Shown: positions 24,788 to 36,918, counted from the stretch's first letter. The stretch: DNA of 64,000 nt from Stenotrophomonas sp. MMGLT7 (GCF_021168555.1 NZ_JAJOZS010000003.1:212061-276060), one strand, 5' to 3'. The notes: a model not told the origin generated them from the letters alone. Numbers and translations are program-made.

Positions 24788-26655
24788 ATGACCGCTGCCA
24801 ACCTGGCCTCCGGCCCTGTGCGCGACGACGGCGCACCACGTATTCGCAACCCGCAGACGGAAACGCCGCCCCCGGGCTATTGGCGCCGCTGGAGCGGCAC
24901 CGAAGCGCCCGCCACGGCCGGCCTTGCGGCGATGCCGAGCCAGCCAGCCGGCACGATCGCGGCCGGCGACGGCGACGCCACCGGAACGGGCCCCACCGCC
25001 GCGCCGGCACCGGCCGACGATTCCCCCTACCGCGTGCTGATCGTCGAGGACGACCGCTCGCAGGCCCTGTTCGCGCAGAGCGTGCTGCACGGCGCCGGCA
25101 TGCAGGCGATGGTGCTGACCCGGGCCGACGGCGTGCTGCCGGCCATCGCCGCATATCGCCCCGACCTGGTGCTGATGGACCTGCACCTGCCGGAGACCGA
25201 CGGCATGCGCCTGACCGCGATGATCCGGCAGAACCGGCAGTGGCAGCGGCTGCCGATCGTGTTCCTCACGGGCGACCGGGACCCCGAGCGCCAGTACGAG
25301 GTGCTCGACAGCGGCGCCGACGACTTCCTGGTCAAGCCGATCCGCCCGCGCCACCTGATCGCCGCGGTGGCCAACCGCATCCGCCGCAGCCGCCAGCAGG
25401 ACCAGCCGCCGCCCGGCCCCGGGGCATTGCCGCGCGCCCCGGAGCCCCCCGGCCTGGCCAGCCGCGGCCACCTCGACCGCCAGCTCGACGCGGCGCTGGC
25501 CGCCGGGGCCGCCGGCGGGCTGTTCTTCATCGAGATCGCCGGCGCCCTCGGCCTGCGCGAGCGCTACGGCTACGCCGCCTTCGAGCGGCTGATGCTGCAG
25601 GCCGGCCTGCGCCTGTCCGAAGCGGCCGGCGACGACCTGCTGGCGCGACTGGGCGACAACAGCTTCCTGCTGCTGTCCCGCGGCGCGGAGGCCGACCTGG
25701 CCGCGCGCGCGCGCGAACTGGCCCGGCGACTCTCCGCGCAGCCGTGCCTGGCGCGCGACGACGAGCCGGTCCATCTGCGCAGCACGATCGGCCATGCGCC
25801 GCTGGACGCCGGCTTCGGCGATGCCGGCAGCGCCCTGGAGGCGGTCGAACGCGCCGCACTGCAGGCGCGGCTGCAGCGCGACGGCGTCCACGGCTTCAGC
25901 GCCGCCGAGGCCGAGGCCGACACCCTGGCGATGGTCGAAGGCCAGCTGGAGCCGGCCTACCAGCCGATCGTCGCCGTCGCCGGCAGCGACTGCGCGCAGT
26001 ACCAGGTGCTGCTGCGCCTGCGCCGCGCCGACGGCACGCTGCTGTCGGCCGGCCAGGTGGTGCCGGCCGCCGAGGCCGCCGGGCGCATCGCCGACCTCGA
26101 CCAGCAGGTGCTCGAGCACGCGCTGGAGCTGCTGGACCGCTACCGCCACGCCACCCCGCCGCTGCGCCTGTTCGTCTCGCAGTCGCCGCGCACGCTGGCG
26201 CGGCAGCCGTTCGCCGACTGGCTGCTGGCCAACCTGGAGCGCCGCCGCCTCGCCGGCGCGGCGCTGGTCATCGACCTGCGCCTGGACGATGCGCTGATCC
26301 ACACCCTCGCTGTGCAGCGCTTCTGCGAGCAGCTGGCGCCGGCCGGCGTGCAGTTCTGCCTGAGCCGGTTCGAGCCCGGCCCCGAGGCCGAAGCCCTGCC
26401 CGGCCTGCTGCCGCTGCGCTACCTGCGCGTGGCCGGCCGCTTCGCCGCCAGCCATGGCGACGAGGCTCTGCGCGAGGAACTGCGCGCGCTGATCGACGGC
26501 GCCCACCGCGCCGGCCTGCAGGTGATCGGCCAGCAGATCGAGGACGCGCAGGCCGCCGCGGCGATGTGGGGGGGCGGCGTCGATTTCATCCAGGGCAACC
26601 TGGTGCAGTCGGTGAGCCGGGACCTCGATTTCGACTTCAAGAACGCGATCGTCTA

Positions 26656-26656
<1 letters not shown>
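24788..26656 (+). CDS. Response regulator with degenerate GGDEF and EAL domains
   Basis: A protein of 622 residues. Residues 1-~78 are low complexity. Residues ~80-195 form a receiver domain (LIVEDDRSQ, phosphoacceptor Asp131 in LVLMDLHLP, Lys in FLVKPIRPRH). Residues ~220-375 have the GGDEF fold but the signature reads GDNSF. Residues ~385-615 have the EAL fold (YQPIVAV; VDFIQGNLVQ), but the EAL/EVL Glu is Gln (QVLLR), the DDFG loop reads SRFEPG, and the NLS Asn is missing. Neither c-di-GMP synthesis nor hydrolysis is expected, so it is probably a phosphorylation-controlled adaptor or nucleotide receptor. The hybrid kinase gene begins at its stop codon. Confidence 0.85.
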
Positions 26657-29115
<2,459 letters not shown>

Positions 29116-29116
29116 A

Positions 29117-29587
29117 TCAGTCTTCCAGCTTCGTGAGCAGGTAGTTCGGCTCGCCGATGCGCTCGATCAGGTCCAGCTGGGTCTCCAGCCAGTCGATGTG
29201 TTCCTCTTCCGAATCGAGGATGGACACCAGCAGCTGGCGGCTGACGTAGTCGTTGACCGAGTCCGCGTAGGCCACCGCCTCGCGCAGCAGCGCCACGCCC
29301 TCGTGCTCCAGCGCCAGGTCGCAGCGCAGCATCTCGCGCGGGTTCTCGCCGATGCGCAGCTTGCCCAGCGCCTGGAAGTTAGGCAGCCCCTCGAGGAACA
29401 GGATACGGTCGGCCAGCCGGTCCGCATGCTTCATCTCCTCGATCGATTCCTTGTACTCGTGCTCGGCCAGCTCCTTCAGCCCCCAGTTCTTGAGCATCTT
29501 GGCGTGCAGGAAGTACTGGTTGATGGAGGTCAGCTCGTTGTAGAGCGCCCGGTTGAGGTATTCGATGACCTTGGTGTCGCCCTTCAT
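29117..29587 (-). CDS. bfr: Bacterioferritin
   Basis: A protein of 156 residues, standard length. All di-iron ferroxidase ligands are at their classical positions (Glu18, Glu51, His54, Glu94, Glu127, His130), and Met52 is present for inter-subunit haem. It stores iron as a 24-mer in the cytoplasm. The gene is convergent with the hybrid kinase gene, one base apart. AATCTA at 29618-29623 (TAGATT on the coding strand) is a possible -10. The ferredoxin partner bfd lies just upstream. Confidence 0.96.
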   Translation of the reverse strand: MKGDTKVIEYLNRALYNELTSINQYFLHAKMLKNWGLKELAEHEYKESIEEMKHADRLADRILFLEGLPNFQALGKLRIGENPREMLRCDLALEHEGVALLREAVAYADSVNDYVSRQLLVSILDSEEEHIDWLETQLDLIERIGEPNYLLTKLED

Positions 29588-29706
29588 CGCCGTGTTTCCG
29601 GTGGGGTGAAAGGCGCAAATCTAGCCGTTCCCGGCCCAGCGTGAAGGAACGCGAATCGTATGCATCGAAGTCCGCCGCGGGCGCGGCCGGCATCGCGGGC
29701 CCGGCG

Positions 29707-29958
29707 TCAGGCGGCGGTGGCCAGGCCCAGCACCGGCAGCGGCAGTTCGCGCGTGGCCCGCGCCCGCTCCAGCAACCCCGCCGCCATGTCCAGGCACGAG
29801 CCGCAGTTGGAGCCGCAGCCGGTGCGCATCGTCAGCTCGGCAACGCTCTGGCAGCCGTTCATGGCGGCATCTTCGATGTGCTGGTCGGTGACCCCGTTGC
29901 AGATGCAGACGTACAAGGCGATATGGCGGGTATCGGCCCGAATCGGGCCGGACGCCAT
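29707..29958 (-). CDS. bfd: Bacterioferritin-associated ferredoxin
   Basis: A protein of 83 residues carrying the BFD-type [2Fe-2S] domain: cysteines in YVCICNGVTD and in TGCGSNCGSC. It reduces the ferric core of bacterioferritin to release iron when iron is scarce. The ATG at 29958 gives about 15 residues before the ferredoxin core, slightly longer than the E. coli protein, and no nearer start codon exists. A Fur box lies 12 bases upstream, consistent with iron repression as known for bfd. Confidence 0.92.
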   Translation of the reverse strand: MASGPIRADTRHIALYVCICNGVTDQHIEDAAMNGCQSVAELTMRTGCGSNCGSCLDMAAGLLERARATRELPLPVLGLATAA

Positions 29959-29969
29959 TCAATCTCAAC

Positions 29970-29984
29970 TGAGAATGGTTGTCA
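29970..29984 (-). promoter_or_regulatory. Fur box before bfd
   Basis: TGAGAATGGTTGTCA matches the 7-1-7 Fur consensus TGATAAT-N-ATTATCA at 11 of the 14 defined positions. The adjoining CATTCTCAGTTGAGATTG looks like an overlapping second site. Iron-dependent repression of bfd is established in other proteobacteria. Confidence 0.7.
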
Positions 29985-29991
29985 AACTCAG

Positions 29992-30606
29992 TCAATCGCT
30001 GCCGTTGCGGAAGGAGCGACCGCCCGGGTGCCGCCGCGGGCGCTTGCGCGGTCGGTCGTGGCCGGCCCCGCCGTTGCCCGGCAGCCACGCCTGCTGCGCC
30101 GGCAGCGGCATCGCCTGGATCCCGGCCCCGGCGATGCTGCGCGCCAGCGGCGCCAGGTGGCGCAGGGCCCTGGCATAGACGCCGCGCTTGAACACCACCA
30201 CGTGCTCCACCGGGTACCAGAAATCGACCCAGCGCCAGTGATCGAACTCCGGCGTATCGGTCCGGTCCAGCTGGACATGCGACTCGTCGCCCACCAGCCG
30301 CAGCAGGAACCAGACCTGCTTCTGGCCGATGCAGACCTGGCGCTCGTTGCGGCGGATGGCGCGGCTCGGCAGGCGATAGCGCAGCCAGCCCGGCGTGGCG
30401 CCGAGCACTTCGACGTGCTCGGGCAGCAGCCCGGTCTCTTCCTGCAGCTCGCGGTACATGGCCTCGACCGGGGTTTCGTCGGTATTCATGCCGCCCTGCG
30501 GGAACTGCCAACCGTCCCGGCGCACACGGCGCGCCCAGAACACTTGGCCGTCCGGTCGCATCAGCACGATGCCTACATTCGGTCGGTAGCCGTCCGGATC
30601 GATCAC
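29992..30606 (-). CDS. rppH: RNA pyrophosphohydrolase RppH
   Basis: A protein of 204 residues starting at GTG 30606 (reads [15 protein letters not shown]), with AGGAG eight bases upstream; this matches the E. coli start better than the ATG at 30648. The Nudix box [20 protein letters not shown] is complete, and [18 protein letters not shown] and [10 protein letters not shown] are RppH-specific. It removes pyrophosphate from mRNA 5' ends and starts decay. The C-terminus is a long basic Arg/Gly tail, a likely RNA-binding or degradosome contact region. Confidence 0.93.
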   Translation of the reverse strand: MIDPDGYRPNVGIVLMRPDGQVFWARRVRRDGWQFPQGGMNTDETPVEAMYRELQEETGLLPEHVEVLGATPGWLRYRLPSRAIRRNERQVCIGQKQVWFLLRLVGDESHVQLDRTDTPEFDHWRWVDFWYPVEHVVVFKRGVYARALRHLAPLARSIAGAGIQAMPLPAQQAWLPGNGGAGHDRPRKRPRRHPGGRSFRNGSD

Positions 30607-30683
30607 GATGCGGACTCCTGAAAATTCTACTGGCACCGACTCTGCCATGGCCTGGCCTGGGTCACAAGCTCCGCAGAAAATCG

Positions 30684-30712
30684 TTGACAGGGCAAGCCGA
30701 GATCGTGAGAAT
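30684..30712 (+). promoter_or_regulatory. Promoter for the tRNA-Met gene
   Basis: A perfect TTGACA (30684-30689) is separated by 17 bases from GAGAAT (30707-30712). Transcription would start just before the tRNA at 30726. Confidence 0.55.
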
Positions 30713-30725
30713 TGGCGGTTCCCTA

Positions 30726-30802
30726 GGCTATGTAGCTCAGCCGGTTAGAGCACAGCACTCATAATGCTGGGGTCGGTGGTTCGAGTCCACCCATAGCCAC
30801 CA
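30726..30802 (+). tRNA. tRNA-Met (CAT), elongator type
   Basis: Seventy-seven bases including the encoded CCA. The acceptor arms GGCTATG and CATAGCC pair, the anticodon loop is CTCATAA, and the T-arm contains GGTTCGAGTCC. The GGCTA start and the normal first base pair mark the elongator rather than the initiator. Confidence 0.95.
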
Positions 30803-30850
30803 TGGCGTTTCGCACGAACTCCATGCGATAATTGCAGTCCGCTACAGCAT

Positions 30851-30925
30851 TGCCCCGTCGCCAAGTGGTAAGGCACCTGACTCTGACTCAGGCATTCGGT
30901 GGTTCGAATCCATCCGGGGCAGCCA
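30851..30925 (+). tRNA. tRNA-Gln (CTG)
   Basis: Seventy-five bases including CCA. The acceptor TGCCCCG pairs with CGGGGCA, the anticodon stem-loop is CCTGA-CTCTGAC-TCAGG with anticodon CTG, and the T-arm contains GGTTCGAATCC. It probably shares a transcript with the tRNA-Met gene and is followed at once by a terminator. Confidence 0.95.
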
Positions 30926-30928
30926 AAC

Positions 30929-30970
30929 ACAAAGAAAAGGCCCGATCGAAAGATCGGGCCTTTTCTTTGT
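30929..30970 (+). terminator. Strong terminator after the tRNA pair
   Basis: A perfect 19-bp stem with a GAAA tetraloop (GGCCCGATC-GAAA-GATCGGGCC at the core). The stem's own right arm supplies a TTTTCTTTG tract, so it can work in both directions. Confidence 0.85.
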
Positions 30971-31010
30971 GGCTTGTGTTCGTCGCTGTGGGCAATGCCG
31001 CTCTTTCTCC

Positions 31011-31080
31011 CTGTAGGAGCGACTTCAGTCGCGATGGGGCTCTACCGGCAAGGCCCTCGCGACTGAAGTCGCTCCTACAG
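31011..31080. repeat. GTAG-type palindromic repeat, copy 2
   Basis: A perfect 24-bp inverted repeat (CTGTAGGAGCGACTTCAGTC at the outer part of the left arm) around a 22-base centre. It is the cleanest copy of the family in the window. Confidence 0.85.
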
Positions 31081-31115
31081 GAATACTCCAGAAGCCACAT
31101 CGCGCGTCCGGAACG

Positions 31116-31145
31116 ACGAGAGCCCGGCCAAGGCCGGGCTCTCGT
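31116..31145 (-). terminator. Terminator of the rplM-rpsI operon
   Basis: A perfect 14-bp stem (ACGAGAGCCCGGCC with its complement) and a 2-base AA loop, about 50 bases beyond the rpsI stop. The T-tract is weak. Confidence 0.6.
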
Positions 31146-31196
31146 GTTTCCAGTCCATCCGGGCGATGCCTCGCCCGGGACCAGGACGCCGATGGA

Positions 31197-31589
31197 TCAG
31201 CGCTTGGAGAACTGGGTCGCGCGGCGGGCCTTGTGCAGGCCGACCTTCTTGCGCTCGACCTCGCGGGCGTCGCGGGTCATGAAGCCGGCCTTGCGCAGCT
31301 CGGTCTTCAGCGTCTCGTCGTACTCGACCAGGGCGCGGGCGATGCCCAGGCGGATCGCACCGGCCTGGCCGGTGGTGCCGCCGCCGGCGGCGGTGACCTT
31401 GATGTCGAAGCTCTCGGTGTTGTTGGTCAGCTCCAGCGGCTGGCGCACGATCATGCGCGCGGTCTCACGGCCGAAGAACTCGTCCAGCGGACGGTCGTTG
31501 ACGGTGATGCTGCCGGTGCCCTTGCGCAGGAACACGCGGGCGGTGGAGGACTTGCGACGGCCGGTGCCGTAGTTTTGTGTGATGGCCAT
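31197..31589 (-). CDS. rpsI: 30S ribosomal protein S9
   Basis: A protein of 130 residues. It starts with [17 protein letters not shown], has [19 protein letters not shown] in the middle, and ends RRATQFSKR, the conserved basic tail that reaches toward the P-site tRNA. It is preceded by rplM with three bases between the genes, the universal rplM-rpsI order. Confidence 0.97.
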   Translation of the reverse strand: MAITQNYGTGRRKSSTARVFLRKGTGSITVNDRPLDEFFGRETARMIVRQPLELTNNTESFDIKVTAAGGGTTGQAGAIRLGIARALVEYDETLKTELRKAGFMTRDAREVERKKVGLHKARRATQFSKR

Positions 31590-31592
31590 GAT

Positions 31593-32021
31593 TTAGATAT
31601 CCAGGACTTGCGGCTGCTGGGCGGCGTGCGGGTGCTCGGCACCCTTGTAGACCTTGAGCTTGCGGTACATGGCGCGGCCCAGCGGGCCCTTCGGCAGCAT
31701 GCCCTTGACCGCGATCTCGATGACGCGCTCCGGGTGGCGCTCCAGCGCCTGGGCCAGGGACTCGGTCTTGAGGTTGCCGATGTAGCCGGTGAAGCGGTGG
31801 TACTTCTTGTCGGCCAGCTTGTTGCCGGTCACCGCGATCTTCTCGGCGTTGATGACCACCAGGTAATCACCGGTGTCGACGTGGGGGGTGTAGACCGGCT
31901 TGTGCTTGCCGCGCAGGCGGCGGGCCAGTTCGCTGGAGAGGCGGCCGAGCGTCTTGCCGGCGGCGTCGACGAGGTACCAGTCGCGCTGGACGGTCTCGGA
32001 CTTGGCAGTAAAGGTAGTCAT
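31593..32021 (-). CDS. rplM: 50S ribosomal protein L13
   Basis: A protein of 142 residues, equal to the E. coli length. The conserved blocks [38 protein letters not shown] and MLPKGPLGR are present. It is the first gene of the rplM-rpsI operon, with a near-consensus promoter at 32108-32136 and a leader of about 80 bases in which an autoregulatory site might lie. Confidence 0.97.
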   Translation of the reverse strand: MTTFTAKSETVQRDWYLVDAAGKTLGRLSSELARRLRGKHKPVYTPHVDTGDYLVVINAEKIAVTGNKLADKKYHRFTGYIGNLKTESLAQALERHPERVIEIAVKGMLPKGPLGRAMYRKLKVYKGAEHPHAAQQPQVLDI

Positions 32022-32107
32022 CTTATGGCTCTGGATGGTCGGGCGGATTCCGCAGGACACCCTGGCGGAACTTTGCCACGCGTTGTGAAATGAAACAAAG
32101 AAGCGGG

Positions 32108-32136
32108 ATTGTAACGGCCTGGCGCGGCGGTTGCAA
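32108..32136 (-). promoter_or_regulatory. Promoter of rplM-rpsI
   Basis: On the coding strand, TTGCAA and TACAAT are separated by exactly 17 bases, one of the best sigma-70-type matches in the window. It is placed upstream of a ribosomal operon as expected. Confidence 0.75.
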
Positions 32137-32238
32137 ACCGCCCCCTGACCAGGGGCGCCTGGCCCCGGCCCGCCCGGCTTGGCAGCGCGGCGGCGGCGCG
32201 ACAGAATCCGGGCACCGACGATGACTTGCGAACCCGCC

Positions 32239-32883
32239 ATGGCCCTGCCGCGACAGAACACCCCGCTCGACCAGCTGCTGGTCGAGGCCCAGCGCGCGCT
32301 GGACACGGTATTCGGCAACCCGCCGGCCGAGCGCGCCTACCCGGCCGACGGCACGCCCGAGGTGGAACTGGAGGCGGGCGAGCGCCGCCACGCCGCCGGG
32401 CTGATGCGCATCAACCATGTCGGCGAGGTCTGCGCGCAAGGACTGTACTTCGGCCAGGCATCGGTGGCGCGCGACCCCGGCACCCGGCGGCACCTGCTGG
32501 AGGCGGCCCAGGAGGAAACCGACCACCTGGCCTGGTGCGCCGAGCGCCTGCGCGAGCTGGACAGCCGGCCCAGCCTGTTCAACCCGCTCTGGTATGCCGG
32601 CAGCTATGCGCTGGGCACCCTGGCCGGGCTGCGCGGCGACGGCTGGAACCTGGGCTTCGTGGTGGAGACCGAGCGCCAGGTGGAAGCGCACCTGGACGAG
32701 CACCTGCAGACCCTGCCCGCCGCCGACCTGCGCAGCCGCCGGATCCTGACCGTCATGAAGGCCGACGAGGCGCGGCACGCGAACCACGCCGAGCAGGCCG
32801 GCGCACGCATCCTGCCGCCGCCGATCCCGTCGGCGATGGCACTGGCCTCGAAGCTGATGAAGACGATCGCCTACCGGCTCTGA
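32239..32883 (+). CDS. coq7: Demethoxyubiquinone hydroxylase Coq7
   Basis: A protein of 214 residues from the ATG at 32239; an ATG at 32221 would add six residues and cannot be excluded. Di-iron carboxylate ligands are visible as RINHVGE, EETDHL, ETERQVE and [11 protein letters not shown], the pattern of Coq7/CAT5 hydroxylases. It performs the penultimate ring hydroxylation of ubiquinone synthesis at the inner membrane. It replaces UbiF in organisms such as Xanthomonadaceae. Confidence 0.93.
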   Translation: MALPRQNTPLDQLLVEAQRALDTVFGNPPAERAYPADGTPEVELEAGERRHAAGLMRINHVGEVCAQGLYFGQASVARDPGTRRHLLEAAQEETDHLAWCAERLRELDSRPSLFNPLWYAGSYALGTLAGLRGDGWNLGFVVETERQVEAHLDEHLQTLPAADLRSRRILTVMKADEARHANHAEQAGARILPPPIPSAMALASKLMKTIAYRL

Positions 32884-32900
32884 GCGATCCCCGGCACTTC

Positions 32901-33033
32901 GTAGGAGCGATTTCGTAGGAGCGACTTCGGTCGCGATGGGGCTTTGCAAGTAAGGCCCGTCGGGACCGAAGCACCTCCACAGGGCCGGCCGGTACATCGG
33001 GAAAGCCCCATCGCGACCGAAGCCGCCCCTACG
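32901..33033. repeat. GTAG-type palindromic repeat, copy 3 (compound)
   Basis: A truncated unit GTAGGAGCGATTTC (32901-32914) directly precedes a full unit GTAGGAGCGACTTCGGTCGC. A degenerate inverted unit lies near 32960 and an inverted end unit at 33007-33033. The GG in TTCGG distinguishes it from the TTCAG copies, with the change matched on both arms. Confidence 0.75.
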
Positions 33034-33048
33034 GAAAGCAGCGGCGCG

Positions 33049-33366
33049 TCAGGCCGAGACCAGCTTCAGGCCGATCACGCCGGCGACGATCAGGCCGATG
33101 CACAGCAGCCGCGCCGGCGAGGCGCTGTCGCCGAACAGCACGATGCCGGCCAGCGCCACGCCCAGCGCGCCGATGCCGGTCCAGATCGCGTAGCCGGTGC
33201 CCACCGGGATGGCCTTGAGCGCCTGCGTCAGCAGCCACAGGCTGACACCGGCCAGCGCCACCGTGAGCACGCTCGGCCACAGCCGGGTGAAGCCTTCGCT
33301 GTACTTGAGCCCCAGCGCGAAGCCGATCTCGAACAGGCCGGCGAGCAACAGAAATATCCAGTGCAT
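33049..33366 (-). CDS. sugE: SMR-family exporter SugE/Gdx
   Basis: A protein of 105 residues with four membrane helices. [20 protein letters not shown] contains the essential Glu of helix 1, and the [14 protein letters not shown] and [17 protein letters not shown] blocks are SugE/Gdx-like rather than EmrE-like. SugE relatives export guanidinium and some quaternary ammonium ions by proton antiport. The ATG at 33366 has GAGGAGG before it. A speD terminator occupies the upstream gap, leaving no room for a guanidine riboswitch there. Confidence 0.9.
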   Translation of the reverse strand: MHWIFLLLAGLFEIGFALGLKYSEGFTRLWPSVLTVALAGVSLWLLTQALKAIPVGTGYAIWTGIGALGVALAGIVLFGDSASPARLLCIGLIVAGVIGLKLVSA

Positions 33367-33390
33367 GGCACTCCTCCTCATTGGCGGATG

Positions 33391-33425
33391 AAAAAAAGAC
33401 GGCCCGGTGTCTGCACACCGGGCCG
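33391..33425 (-). terminator. Intrinsic terminator of speD
   Basis: An 11-bp perfect stem (CGGCCCGGTGT/ACACCGGGCCG) with a 4-base loop is followed on the minus strand by seven T residues after a short GTC spacer. It lies 85 bases after the speD stop. Confidence 0.85.
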
Positions 33426-33509
33426 CCGTCGGCTTTCGTCCACGGCTTGCGCCGCGTGGCGGGCCGTCCCGCCTCTGTCTGTCATGCCGTCCGCGCGGAC
33501 GGCCAGCCT

Positions 33510-34304
33510 CTACTCGGAGAGGTTGCGCCCGTGGAACAGCTCCTCGATCTCGCGCTTGAGCAGCGCCTCGATCTTCATGCGTTCCTTGAAGGACAGGTTC
33601 TTGGCCTTCTCCTCGAACAGGTACTGGTCCAGGTCGAAGTCCTTCAGGTGCATCTTCGTGTGGAAGATGTTCTCCTGGTAGACGTTGACGTCGAACATCT
33701 CGTAGCGCGACTTGATGTTCTTGGCCAGGAAGTTCTGGATCGAGTTGATCTTGTGGTCGATGAAGTGCTTCTTGCCCTTCACGTCGCGGGTGAAGCCGCG
33801 CACGCGGTAGTCCATGATCACGATGTCCGACTCGAGACTCTCGATCAGGTAGTTCAGCGCCTTCAGCGGCGAGATCACGCCGCAGGTGGCCACGTCGATG
33901 TCCGCGCGGAAGGTGGCGATGCCCTCCTGCGGATGGGTCTCCGGATAGGTATGGACGGTGATGTGGCTCTTGTCCATGTGCGCGACCACGGCGTCGGAGA
34001 TCAGCTCCTTGCCGGCCTGCTTCTTGTCGATCACCGGTTCCTCGGAGATCAGGATCGTCACCGACGCGCCCTGCGGGTCGTAGTCCTGGCGCGCGATGTT
34101 GAGGATGTTGGCGCCGATGATCTCGGCCACATCCGTCAGGATCTGGGTCAACCGGTCCGCGTCGTACTGCTCATCGATATACTCGATGTAGCGTTGGCGC
34201 TCCTCTTCGGTGCGCGCGTAACAGACGTCGTAGATGTTGAAGCTCAGCGCCTTGGTGAGGTTGTTGAAACCCTGCAACCTCAGGCGAGGCAAAGGCTTGA
34301 CCAC
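33510..34304 (-). CDS. speD: S-adenosylmethionine decarboxylase proenzyme
   Basis: A protein of 264 residues from GTG 34304 (reads [20 protein letters not shown]), the same length as E. coli SpeD; AGAGGA lies at Shine-Dalgarno distance. The self-processing site is intact ([14 protein letters not shown], Ser after Lys becomes the pyruvoyl group), and the catalytic Cys lies in [13 protein letters not shown]. It supplies decarboxylated SAM for spermidine synthesis. It is divergent from clp, a conserved arrangement in Xanthomonadaceae, and has its own terminator. Confidence 0.96.
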   Translation of the reverse strand: MVKPLPRLRLQGFNNLTKALSFNIYDVCYARTEEERQRYIEYIDEQYDADRLTQILTDVAEIIGANILNIARQDYDPQGASVTILISEEPVIDKKQAGKELISDAVVAHMDKSHITVHTYPETHPQEGIATFRADIDVATCGVISPLKALNYLIESLESDIVIMDYRVRGFTRDVKGKKHFIDHKINSIQNFLAKNIKSRYEMFDVNVYQENIFHTKMHLKDFDLDQYLFEEKAKNLSFKERMKIEALLKREIEELFHGRNLSE

Positions 34305-34440
34305 GGCGGTCTGTCCTCTGGGGGAGATGGGAAATGAGCAATTATGGGGCATGCCGGGCACTACGCATAGCTGCCACGGCGTCAATTTGCCGACACTGGA
34401 CACTCTCGTTAAGCTTCGCCAATTCGGTCGTGAAATCGCC

Positions 34441-35130
34441 ATGATTCCAGCAACCAACAAAATCGTATCCATCGCGCGTGCGCCCGACGGCTCGCTGGCA
34501 TTGGACGCAGCGACCATCGACCGTTTCCTTCTTCACAGCCATCGCCGCCGCTATCCGGCACGCGCGGACGTATTCAGGCCGGGCGATGCGGCCGGAACCC
34601 TGTACTACGTGGTCAGCGGCTCGGTCAGCATCATCGCCGAGGAGGACGAGGATCGCGAGCTGGTGCTGGGCTACTACGGCAACGGCGAGTTCGTCGGCGA
34701 GATGGGGCTTTTCATCGAATCCAGCCACCGCGAGGTGATCCTGCGCACGCGCACGCCCTGCGAACTGGCCGAAATCAGCTACGAGCGGTTGCAGCAGCTG
34801 TTCCTGGGCCCGCTGTCGCCGGATGCGCCCAAGGTGCTGTACGCGCTGGGCGTGCAGCTGTCCAAGCGCCTGCTGACCACCAGCCGCAAGGCCAGCCGGC
34901 TGGCCTTCCTCGACGTCACCGACCGCATCGTGCGCACGCTGCACGACCTGGCGCGCGAGCCCGAGGCGATGAGCCATCCGCAGGGCACCCAGCTGCGGGT
35001 GTCGCGCCAGGAACTGGCGCGGCTGGTCGGCTGCTCGCGCGAGATGGCCGGCCGCGTGCTGAAGAAGCTGCAGGCCGACGGCCTGCTGCATGCGCGCGGC
35101 AAGACCGTGGTGCTGTACGGGACTCGGTAG
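34441..35130 (+). CDS. clp: Crp-like global regulator Clp
   Basis: A protein of 229 residues. A cyclic-nucleotide-binding beta-roll ([31 protein letters not shown]) is followed by a C-terminal Crp helix-turn-helix ([20 protein letters not shown]) and an ending nearly identical to Xanthomonas Clp ([15 protein letters not shown]). In Xanthomonas, Clp activates extracellular enzymes and other virulence traits and is inhibited by c-di-GMP. The ATG at 34441 gives the length of known Clp proteins. TTGCCG (34387) and TAAGCT (34410), 17 bases apart, form a possible promoter. Confidence 0.94.
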   Translation: MIPATNKIVSIARAPDGSLALDAATIDRFLLHSHRRRYPARADVFRPGDAAGTLYYVVSGSVSIIAEEDEDRELVLGYYGNGEFVGEMGLFIESSHREVILRTRTPCELAEISYERLQQLFLGPLSPDAPKVLYALGVQLSKRLLTTSRKASRLAFLDVTDRIVRTLHDLAREPEAMSHPQGTQLRVSRQELARLVGCSREMAGRVLKKLQADGLLHARGKTVVLYGTR

Positions 35131-35133
35131 AGC

Positions 35134-35298
35134 CGGGAATCGGGAATCGGGAATGGAGAATCGGTAGAGCGTCCCCGACTCCGGCCGAGACCCATGAGCC
35201 CGGGTAAGCGCAGCACATCCATGGCGGTCCCTGCCGCTATGGCCGATGTACCGGAACAGGCCTCGCCTATTCCCGATTCCCGATTCCCGATTCCCGGC
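35134..35298. repeat. GGGAATC repeat clusters in inverted orientation
   Basis: Three GGGAAT(C) units at 35134-35165 face four ATTCCCG units at 35267-35298, with about 100 bases between. The right cluster encodes the last residues of the HAD protein. The unit is a simple 7-base tandem repeat. Confidence 0.7.
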
Positions 35299-36019
35299 CC
35301 GCCCCCACCGGCTCGCCGGCGCGGTCGCGGCAGCCCCAGTTGAGGATCTGCGTCCCTGGCGGCAGCACCCGCTGGAAGAATGGCACCCGCGACGGCTTGG
35401 GGTTGACCACCACCGGTACCCTGGCCGCCTTCAGCAGCGGCAGGTCGGCGCTGCTGTCCGAGTACGCCACCGCGATGTCGCCATAGCCGCGCTCGCGCAG
35501 CATGCGCATCTTCTCCTCGTTGTGGCAGTGGCGCCTGGCGACCACCGCGCCCAGGCGCGAGCCGACCTGGCTGCCGATCACCGGCACGTCCTGCTCGGCG
35601 ACGAAGGCCAGGATCGCGCGTGCCAGTTCCGGCGGCGCACCGGTGGCCACGACCACCCGGTCGCCGGCGGCGCGGTGGCGCTTGAACACCTCCAGCGCCA
35701 CCGGCAGCAGCCGGCCGCGGATCTGCTGTTCGTGCCGGAGCACGTAGCGATCGATCGAGCGGTTGAACTCGCGCGCACGATGCATGCCGAAGGTGGCGAT
35801 CCAGACGTAGCCGGAAATGCCGCGGCGGCGGGTGGGCAGCATCGCCACCAACGGCCCCAGCAGCGGCGTGGCCAGCAGCGCGGCCAGCAGGCGCAGCGGG
35901 TTGCGGCGGATCAGCCAGGCGAACAGGTGGCTGCCGGAGTCGCCGTCGTACAGGGTGTGGTCGAAATCGAACACCACCAGCGGCGCGTCGTCGCCGGGCT
36001 TGGGATAGCGGTCGCTCAT
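35267..36019 (-). CDS. HAD-superfamily phosphatase (subfamily IB)
   Basis: A protein of 250 residues. Motif I is [12 protein letters not shown], motif III surrounds HNEEKMRML, and motif IV is [11 protein letters not shown], as in phosphoserine-phosphatase-like HAD-IB enzymes. A hydrophobic segment ([20 protein letters not shown]) in the cap may contact the membrane. The start codon overlaps the trpC stop (ATGA), so it is translated with trpC. The last ~8 residues (ESGIGNRE) are encoded by GGGAATC repeats, so the C-terminus is probably extended by repeat expansion. The substrate is unknown. Confidence 0.88.
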   Translation of the reverse strand: MSDRYPKPGDDAPLVVFDFDHTLYDGDSGSHLFAWLIRRNPLRLLAALLATPLLGPLVAMLPTRRRGISGYVWIATFGMHRAREFNRSIDRYVLRHEQQIRGRLLPVALEVFKRHRAAGDRVVVATGAPPELARAILAFVAEQDVPVIGSQVGSRLGAVVARRHCHNEEKMRMLRERGYGDIAVAYSDSSADLPLLKAARVPVVVNPKPSRVPFFQRVLPPGTQILNWGCRDRAGEPVGAGRESGIGNRE

Positions 36020-36810
36020 GCGGCGAAGAATAGCTGACGCAGCGCCTCGCCCGGCTCCTCGGCACGCATGAAGGTCTCCCCGACCAGGAAGGCGTTGACC
36101 CCGGCCGCGCGCATGCGCGCCACGTCCTCCGGCACCAGGATGCCGCTCTCGGTGACCAGCAGCCGGTCGCGCGGCACCGCGTCCTTCATCGCCAGGGTGG
36201 TGTCCAGCGAGACCTCGAAGGTACGCAGGTTGCGGTTGTTGATGCCGACCAGCGGCACCGGCACCTGCAGCGCGCGCTCCAGCTCGTCGATGTCGTGCAC
36301 TTCCACCAGCACGTCCAGCCCCAGCTGCATTGCCAGCCCGGACAGGTCGGCCAGATGCTGGTCGTCGAGCGCGGCGACGATCAGCAGGATGCAGTCGGCG
36401 CCGAGCGCGCGCGCCTCGTACACCTGGTACGGGTCGATCACGAAGTCCTTGCGCAGCACCGGCAGCGTGCAGGCCTCGCGTGCCTGCTGCAGGTAGGCGT
36501 CGGCGCCCTGGAAGAAGTCCACGTCGGTCAGCACCGACAGGCAGGACGCGCCGCCGAACTCGTAGCTGACGGCGATGTCGGCCGGGTGGAAATCCGCGCG
36601 GATCACGCCCTTGGACGGGCTGGCCTTCTTGACCTCGGCGATCACCGCCGGCTCGCCGGCGGCGATCGACGCCTTGAGCGCGTCGGCGAATCCGCGCACC
36701 GGCGCGGCGTCGCCGGCGCGCGCGACGAGCTCGTCCAGCGGCACGCGCGCGCAACGCTCGGCGATCTCTTCGGTCTTGCGGGCGAGGATGGTGTTGAGGA
36801 TGTCGCTCAT
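36016..36810 (-). CDS. trpC: Indole-3-glycerol-phosphate synthase
   Basis: A protein of 264 residues, monofunctional (no TrpF domain). TIM-barrel motifs: [13 protein letters not shown] with the catalytic Lys, [39 protein letters not shown] and ESGI. It converts CdRP to indole-3-glycerol phosphate. It is separated from trpD by a GTAG repeat and ~215 bases, and overlaps the HAD gene by four bases. Confidence 0.96.
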   Translation of the reverse strand: MSDILNTILARKTEEIAERCARVPLDELVARAGDAAPVRGFADALKASIAAGEPAVIAEVKKASPSKGVIRADFHPADIAVSYEFGGASCLSVLTDVDFFQGADAYLQQAREACTLPVLRKDFVIDPYQVYEARALGADCILLIVAALDDQHLADLSGLAMQLGLDVLVEVHDIDELERALQVPVPLVGINNRNLRTFEVSLDTTLAMKDAVPRDRLLVTESGILVPEDVARMRAAGVNAFLVGETFMRAEEPGEALRQLFFAA

Positions 36811-36918
36811 CGGGTCGGATCCTGCGGGCCTGGCATTATCGGCCATGGGGCGCGGAATCGCGAAAAACGGCGTTTCTCCCTTTATCCCGCTGCATCCGTA
36901 TCTGTCGATGCAGGACGA

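Noticed and set aside
23737..26655. Upstream extension of the hybrid kinase frame through the response-regulator gene
   Set aside because: It is read in a different frame from the clear receiver/GGDEF/EAL protein and shows only GC-driven low complexity; the kinase begins near the upstream stop codon.
30726..30925. tRNA pair as an integration site for an element
   Set aside because: No duplicated tRNA 3' end, integrase gene or foreign segment was found next to either tRNA.
33367..33509. Possible guanidine riboswitch before sugE
   Set aside because: The only structure there is the speD terminator, a simple hairpin with a T-run; no ykkC-type conserved core was found.
35134..35298. CRISPR-like array
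   Set aside because: Units are 7 bases, contiguous and without spacers, so it is a simple repeat. No other region shows regularly spaced repeats with unique spacers, and no cas genes are present.
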